11,667 nt of DNA from Clostridiaceae bacterium. GTDB lineage: Bacteria > Bacillota > Clostridia > Saccharofermentanales > DTU023. The notes under the pieces were generated by a model. It worked only from the letters and a program-made list of their open reading frames with translations, was not told the DNA's origin and searched no databases. The position numbers and the translations under genes were made by a program. Shown here piece by piece: positions 7,530 to 11,667 of this stretch (positions within the stretch are counted from its first letter, which is position 1; every line of letters begins with the position of its first letter). The stretch is from assembly GCA_012511185.1 (NCBI GenBank), contig JAAZGN010000103.1, positions 1 through 11,667 on the forward strand, given 5' to 3'.

Positions 7530-10500
7530 TTATTCTTCACCCTCATCTTGCTCATCTTGCCCATCATCGGGCTCCTTTTCATCCTGTGACTGATCACTGA
7601 CAACCGCCCCCTCATCGTCCAGAACACCGTCCGTGAATCCTTCTTCGTCGAAAGACTCCTCCTCGGTTTCCATGACAGCTTCATCGCCCAGCATCTTGAG
7701 CAGGGTCCGGCTTGTAACCGTTTCCTCGTCTTCGATGTCACTACTGTCGGGAATGTCCATTTCCTCATTCTCATCCGACAGGATATGGACGTCGAGCGAC
7801 AACGACTGCAACTCCTTGACCAGGACCTTGAATGCTTCGGGGACACCCGGCTCGGGGATATTTTCTCCCTTGACGATTGCCTCGTAGGTCTTGGTCCTGC
7901 CCCAGATGTCGTCCGACTTAACGGTCAGTATCTCCTGCAGGGTATAGGCTGCCCCATACGCTTCCAGGGCCCAGACTTCCATCTCACCGAAGCGCTGTCC
8001 GCCGAACTGGGCCTTGCCGCCGAGCGGCTGCTGTGTGACCAGCGAGTAGGGCCCGATCGAGCGCGCATGGATCTTGTCATCGACCAGGTGGAGCAATTTC
8101 AGGTAGTACATTATTCCCACCGTTACACGGTTCTCAAAGGGTTCGCCGTTACGTCCGTCGTAAAGGATGGTCTTACCGTCCGTTTCCATACCTGCCGCCT
8201 TGAACGCCTCAACCACATCCTGTTCATCGGCTCCGTAGAAGACCGGTGTGGCAATCTTATAGCCCAGCTTGTCTGCTGCTGCACCCAAATGTAGCTCGAG
8301 AAGCTGGCCCACGTTCATTCGCGACGGAACACCAAGCGGGTTCAAGACAATATCGAGCGGGGTGCCATCGGGAAGGAAGGGCATATCCTCTTCCGGCAGG
8401 ATTTTTGACACGACCCCCTTGTTGCCATGCCGTCCCGCCATCTTGTCCCCGACTGAGATTTTTCTTTTTTGTGCCACATAGACCCGGACAAGCTTGGTCA
8501 CGCCGTGCTTCAATAATTCATCATTGTCGCGTGTAAAGGTCTTAATATCGACAACGACGCCTGATTCCCCGTGGGGAACCCGAACCGAGGTGTCACGGAC
8601 TTCGCGGATCTTCTCGCCGAAAATCGCCCGGTAGAGACGTTCTTCGGGTGTCAATTCCGTCTCGCCCTTGGGCGTTACCTTGCCGACCAGAATATCGCCG
8701 GCATGCACTTCGGCACCAATGCGGACAACGCCCTCTTCGTCCAGATCCCTCAGCGCGTCATCAGCGACATTGGGAATTTCACGTGTAATTTCCTCAGGAC
8801 CCAGCTTGGTATCACGGGCTTCACACTCGTACTCGGTGATGTGGATTGAAGTGTAGACATCGTCACGCACCAGCCGCTCATTCAAGAGTATGGCATCCTC
8901 GAAGTTATAGCCCTCCCACATCATGAAGCCGATCAGGACATTGCGGCCCAAGGCCAGCTCACCATGATCAGTTGATGGTCCGTCGGCTATAATTTCGCCT
9001 GCCTCAACGCGGTCACCCGTGCTCACAAGCGGGCGCTGGTTGATGCAGGTCCCCTGGTTGGACCGGTCGTACTTCTTGAGCTTGTAGCTGTCCAGTTCCT
9101 GGTCGTCCGCGCGAACGCGGATCAGATCACCGGCAACATGCTCGACGATGCCTCCTCTTGTTGCGATGACACAGACACCCGAATCCTTGGCGGCACGATG
9201 CTCCATACCGGTGCCAATCACAGGTGATTCCGTTTTGATCAAGGGAACGGCCTGCCGCTGCATATTTGAGCCCATTAAAGCCCGGTTGGCATCATCGTTG
9301 CCCAGAAAAGGAATCAGTGATGTGGCGACCGAAACGAGTTGCTTAGGTGATACATCCATCAAATCAACCCGTTCGGGGTCGAGCTCAAAAAACTCATCGC
9401 GGAAGCGGCAGGAGATTTTTTTGCCGGTGAAACGACCTTCCTCATCGAGCGCCTCGTTGGCCTGCGCGATGTAATAGCGGTCCTCCTCGTCGGCGGTCAG
9501 ATAACGGATCTCTCCGGTAACAAGACCCGCCCTCTTATCATAAACGCGGTAAGGTGTCTCGAGAAAACCGTAACGGTTGACCCGCGCGTAGGTCGCAAGT
9601 GAGTTGATCAGACCGATGTTGGGCCCTTCCGGTGTCTCGATCGGACACATGCGCCCGTAGTGGGAAGAGTGGACATCGCGGACCTCAAAGTTGGCTCGTT
9701 CACGCGAGAGACCTCCCGGCCCCAGCGCTGACAAGCGGCGCTTATGTGTCATTTCAGCCAACGGGTTAGGCTGATCCAGGAACTGCGACAGCTGGCTCGA
9801 GCCGAAAAATTCCTTGATCGCCGCGGAGATGGGACGGGTGTTGACGATATCCTTGGGGGCCGCCGCCTTGATATCGGGAATGGTCTGCATGCGTTCACGC
9901 ACGACACGATCCATGCGGGAAAATCCGATCCTCATCTGATTTTGGAGCAATTCACCCACCGAACGGATCCGGCGGTTGCCCAGGTGGTCGATGTCATCGG
10001 GTTCGCCCACACCATACTCCAGGCCGATATAGTAGCTCATGACAGCCAGGATATCGTGAAGGGTCAGGTGGTGAGGAATCAATTCCTGCCTGCGCGTTAG
10101 AAGCTGCTGCTGCAACACCTCACCCGGGTCGGCAGCTTCTGTGGCCTCCTCAACGATTTCGCGCAAGGCGGGTGTATAAACGGACTCCGTGATACCAGCT
10201 CCGGCATAATCGATTGCCCCGGCCATTTCATGTCCAAAGAAACGTGCCAGGTATTTCTCCGCGTCGACCCGTTCATTTCCGACGACCCGAAGCTGGTGGT
10301 CAAATTGTGTCACCGAATCACCGATCCGGTGAATGGGGAAGACGTCGACCGAATTAATACCTGCCTGCTGGATGGCTTCTGCGGCTTCCGCTGTGATGAT
10401 CTCGTCCGCTAAAGCAAGCACCTCTCCGTCGCTGGCGATGATATCCTCAGCCGCCAGATGGCCGGCCAGACGCGAAGCGAGAGCAAGTTTCTTATTGATC

Positions 10501-11321
10501 TTGTAGATGCCAACTTTGGCCAAATCGTAACGGTTCGGCTGGAAAAAATTATTATGAAGGAGGGTCTGAGCCCCCTCGCGCGTGTAGACTTCGCCGGGCC
10601 TCAATTTGCGAAACAGTTCCTGAAGCCCTTCGTCGCTCTTTTTGCAGCCGTCTTTTTGCATGGTCATGAGCAACGACTCCTCGCTACCCAGGACATCGAT
10701 GATCTCCTCATCGGTGCCAACGCCAAGCGCGCGCAAAAGGATGGTCAGGTGGAATTTACGCTGGCGGTCGACACGCACCCACAGAATCCGCTTTGAGTCC
10801 GATTCGAACTCGATCCAGGCGCCCCGGTTGGGAATGACCTGGGCTGTATAAAGTTCGACATCGCTCTTGTCCCGGATGATATCAAAGTAGGCACCCGGTG
10901 AACGGACAAGCTGGCTGATAATGACACGCTCTGCCCCATTGATAATGAAGCTGCCTGTCTCCGTCATCAGCGGAAACTCGCCAATAAACACATCCTGGGT
11001 CTTGATGTCGTCATTGACGCGGTCATGCAACTGGACTTGCATGTACAGCTTTGCCGCATAATTGGCATCTCTTTCCTTGCACTCTTCAATCGAATACGTC
11101 GGATTGTCAATGTCAAAGTCGCGACCGACAAAAGAAAGCTCGATATCTCCCGAAAAGTCAGTAATGGGTGAGGATTCACAGAGAACTTACATCAGCCCTT
11201 CTTCAACAAACCAGTTATAACTGCTTTTCTTGGTTTCTAGTAAATCCGGGATATCGAGGATTTCGTCAATCTTTGAATACGACATTCTCTGCACTCGTCC
11301 GTATTGAACGGGCTTTATCAT
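7530..11321 (-). CDS. rpoB: DNA-directed RNA polymerase subunit beta, interrupted by an in-frame TAA at codon 45
   Basis: Beta subunit of RNA polymerase, 1263 codons from ATG 11321 counting the internal stop as one residue. The start is supported by GAGGTGA 6 nt upstream and by MIKPVQYGRVQRMSYSKIDE, the family N-terminus. Codons 1-44 end in WFVEEGLM, codon 45 is TAA, and the frame resumes with VLCESSPITDFSG, again typical RpoB, and YSIEECKERDANYAA. From the next in-frame ATG (11042, codon 94) the frame is intact to the stop at 7530. The rifampicin pocket FGSSQLSQFLDQPNP falls at numbers identical to E. coli (Asp516, His526, Ser531), and the wild-type forms of all three suggest a sensitive enzyme. 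Active-site lysines are Lys960 and Lys968 (GDKMAGRHGNKG). The last 82 residues form an acidic tail. ATG 11042 has no ribosome site, so re-initiation there is unlikely. The downstream gene is rpoC, 17 bp away. Confidence 0.95.
11187..11189 (-). other. In-frame ochre codon (TAA) inside rpoB
   Basis: The codon at 11189-11187 reads TAA on the minus strand, directly after Met44. In Bacillus RpoB the aligned residue is glutamate (EEGLRE), so GAA to TAA is one base change. The frame is the same before and after, which excludes a simple indel. TAA is also the true stop of ctsR, mcsB and rpoB itself here, arguing against reassignment of TAA. The following base is G, not a known leaky context. Confidence 0.93.
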
Positions 11322-11327
11322 CGGCGA

Positions 11328-11334
11328 TCACCTC
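11328..11334 (-). promoter_or_regulatory. rpoB ribosome binding site
   Basis: GAGGTGA at 11334-11328 lies 6 nt before the ATG at 11321. It fixes the start of rpoB upstream of the internal stop codon and shows that the 44-codon 5' part is a real translation start, not upstream noise. Confidence 0.85.
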
Positions 11335-11377
11335 ACAATTCGGGCCGGCCTTGTTTCGCTCGCATCGCCTACCGGTC

Positions 11378-11405
11378 TTGACGATGCTTCATCACGTGAT
11401 ATAAT
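11378..11405 (+). promoter_or_regulatory. sigma-A promoter reading towards murT
   Basis: -35 TTGACG at 11378-11383, 16-bp spacer, -10 TATAAT at 11400-11405 preceded by TG one base away (extended -10). Both hexamers are near consensus. Transcription would start near 11412 and run right to murT at 11545. It lies inside the rpoB leader and opposes the rpoB promoter, so both starts are 'inside' each other's leader. Confidence 0.7.
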
Positions 11406-11411
11406 TGCATC

Positions 11412-11523
11412 ATCGCAGGGCTGGTAAACCACGGGTTCTGTGGTTGTTGGCACGCAAAAACAGCGCCGGCGACACATCGGATCATTCTAGCACGCTTTGA
11501 TTTTCGAGTCAACAGCTTTTTTT
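11412..11523 (+). other. Putative murT leader RNA (or short antisense RNA to the rpoB leader)
   Basis: The stretch from the predicted plus-strand start to the end of the U-tract, about 110 nt. It contains the hairpin AACCAC/GTGGTT (11427-11445) and a direct repeat GCACGC (around 11450 and 11491), and ends in an intrinsic terminator. I see no start codon with a ribosome site, so it is probably non-coding. I do not recognise a known riboswitch or T-box core. Its first ~65 nt are complementary to the predicted 5' end of the rpoB transcript. Confidence 0.4.
11484..11512 (-). promoter_or_regulatory. sigma-A promoter of rpoBC with possible UP element
   Basis: -35 TTGACT at 11512-11507, 17-bp spacer, -10 TAGAAT at 11489-11484. 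An A-rich tract (AAATAAAAAAAGC, 11528-11516) lies just upstream and resembles an UP element, as at strong ribosomal promoters. The expected start is near 11477. A dedicated promoter this close shows that rpoBC is not merely the tail of an rplJL transcript here; no rplL is present upstream in the window. Confidence 0.85.
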
Positions 11524-11527
11524 ATTT
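11494..11527 (+). terminator. Intrinsic terminator or attenuator before murT
   Basis: On the plus strand, GCT (11494-11496) and TTGATT (11497-11502) pair with AGTCAA (11507-11512) and AGC (11514-11516), with one bulged C and one G-U pair. A TTCG tetraloop closes the stem. It is followed by seven T, A and TTT. The U-tract follows the stem directly, as in a functional terminator, and points only in this direction. The stem contains the rpoB -35 hexamer, and the T-tract is the complement of its A-rich upstream region, so promoter function could alone explain part of it. Confidence 0.55.
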
Positions 11528-11544
11528 AAGCGAAAGAGATTGAT

Positions 11545-11667
11545 GTGAAAGCAAAACGGTCACCGCGTTTCATCGCGACCATCTTAATCGTGCGGGCAAC
11601 GCGTGCAGTCATGCGGCTGTTCCAATTAAAAGCGACTCACTTTCCCGGACAAATGGCCAGGAAACTC
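11545..11667 (+). CDS. murT: Probable MurT, lipid II isoglutaminyl synthase Mur-ligase-like subunit (N-terminal fragment)
   Basis: Open frame of 41 codons from GTG 11545 to the window edge; the preceding in-frame stop is TAA at 11527. A basic start (KAKRSPR) is followed by a helix FIATILIVRATRAVMRLFQL and then ATHFPGQMARKL. That last segment closely resembles the conserved N-terminus of MurT proteins (for example TDLPGQIARKV in Staphylococcus aureus), which precedes the Mur-ligase ATP-binding domain. MurT acts with the glutaminase GatD to amidate D-Glu of lipid II; gatD would be expected downstream, outside the window. The GTG start is preceded by AAAGAGA, a weak ribosome site. Identification rests on a short segment only, and the catalytic domain is not visible. 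Confidence 0.62.
   Translation, partial: MKAKRSPRFIATILIVRATRAVMRLFQLKATHFPGQMARKL

Larger units (their letters stand above)
11322..11477 (-). other. rpoB 5' leader with competing stems
   Basis: About 155 nt between the predicted start (11478-11477) and the rpoB ATG. Three helices can be drawn. AACCAC/GTGGTT (11445-11440 with 11432-11427) has a 7-nt loop. GATGATGC (11414-11407) pairs with GCATCGTC (11387-11380, one wobble), enclosing the palindrome ATCACGTGAT (11400-11391). The same GCATCG (11387-11382) can instead pair with CGATGC (11367-11362). The last two are mutually exclusive. No U-tract follows them, so no terminator is evident in this direction. The plus-strand murT promoter is embedded here and may explain part of the symmetry. 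Confidence 0.4.

Noticed and set aside
7513..7530. rpoC start at ATG 7530, overlapping the rpoB stop
   Set aside because: The ribosome site GGAGGGGGG would lie inside the coding sequence, and ATG 7512 matches the family N-terminus.
11043..11186. rpoB beginning at the internal ATG 11042, with the 5' part as non-coding
   Set aside because: The 48 codons before 11042 and the 44 codons before the stop are both clear RpoB sequence, and 11321 has a good ribosome site while 11042 has none.
11187..11189. Reassignment of TAA as a sense codon in this organism
   Set aside because: TAA ends ctsR, mcsB and rpoB at the expected family C-termini, and no other internal TAA was seen in the genes.
11180..11195. 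A frameshift (programmed or erroneous) as the cause of the rpoB interruption
   Set aside because: The reading frame is the same on both sides of TAA; the other frames give no RpoB-like sequence. Only a substitution fits.
11427..11445. tRNA T-arm-like hairpin (ACCAC GGGTTCT GTGGT)
   Set aside because: The loop does not match the T-loop consensus and no acceptor, D or anticodon arm can be drawn around it.
11526..11612. A 28-codon minus-strand frame (ATG 11612) upstream of rpoB
   Set aside because: It lies opposite the murT-like frame, has no convincing ribosome site and resembles no known protein.

Overview
The window looks like part of a chromosome from a Bacillota, probably Clostridia-like, bacterium. 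The set ctsR-mcsA-mcsB-clpC is the class III heat-shock operon typical of that phylum, and the promoters are classical sigma-A type (TTGACx, 16-17 bp, TATAAT or TAGAAT). Base composition is moderately GC-rich. I cannot name genus or family. No mobile element, tRNA, rRNA or CRISPR array is visible. Coding density is very high.

Layout, right to left on the minus strand: rpoB (11321-7530) and rpoC (7512-3712) form one transcription unit. It has its own promoter (11512-11484), a leader of about 155 nt, and an intrinsic terminator (3681-3652). The heat-shock operon follows with no extra gene between: a sigma-A promoter (3650-3622), a CtsR operator over the expected transcription start (3618-3602), then ctsR, mcsA, mcsB and clpC. 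These four are spaced by 2 bp, a 1-bp overlap and 38 bp. clpC runs off the left edge after 509 codons. CtsR represses the operon. McsA and McsB form the protein-arginine kinase that inactivates CtsR and tags proteins. ClpC is the AAA+ unfoldase that recognises phospho-arginine substrates.

At the far right, facing the other way, is the first 41 codons of a probable murT gene (11545 onward, plus strand), the Mur-ligase-like subunit of lipid II isoglutaminyl synthase. The 223 bp between rpoB and murT carry two well-formed promoters that point across each other. The two 5' leaders would be complementary over about 65 nt. A plus-strand intrinsic terminator in front of murT is built from the same DNA as the rpoB -35 region and its A-rich upstream tract.

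The strongest anomaly is an in-frame TAA at codon 45 of rpoB (11189-11187), between sequence that is clearly RpoB on both sides in the same frame. Since rpoB is essential and the rest of the gene looks intact, an assembly or base error is the first explanation to exclude. Secondary points are non-consensus residues beside the catalytic loop and in the bridge helix of RpoC, a GGSG in place of GGGG in the CtsR wing, and the gene order rpoBC directly followed by ctsR.
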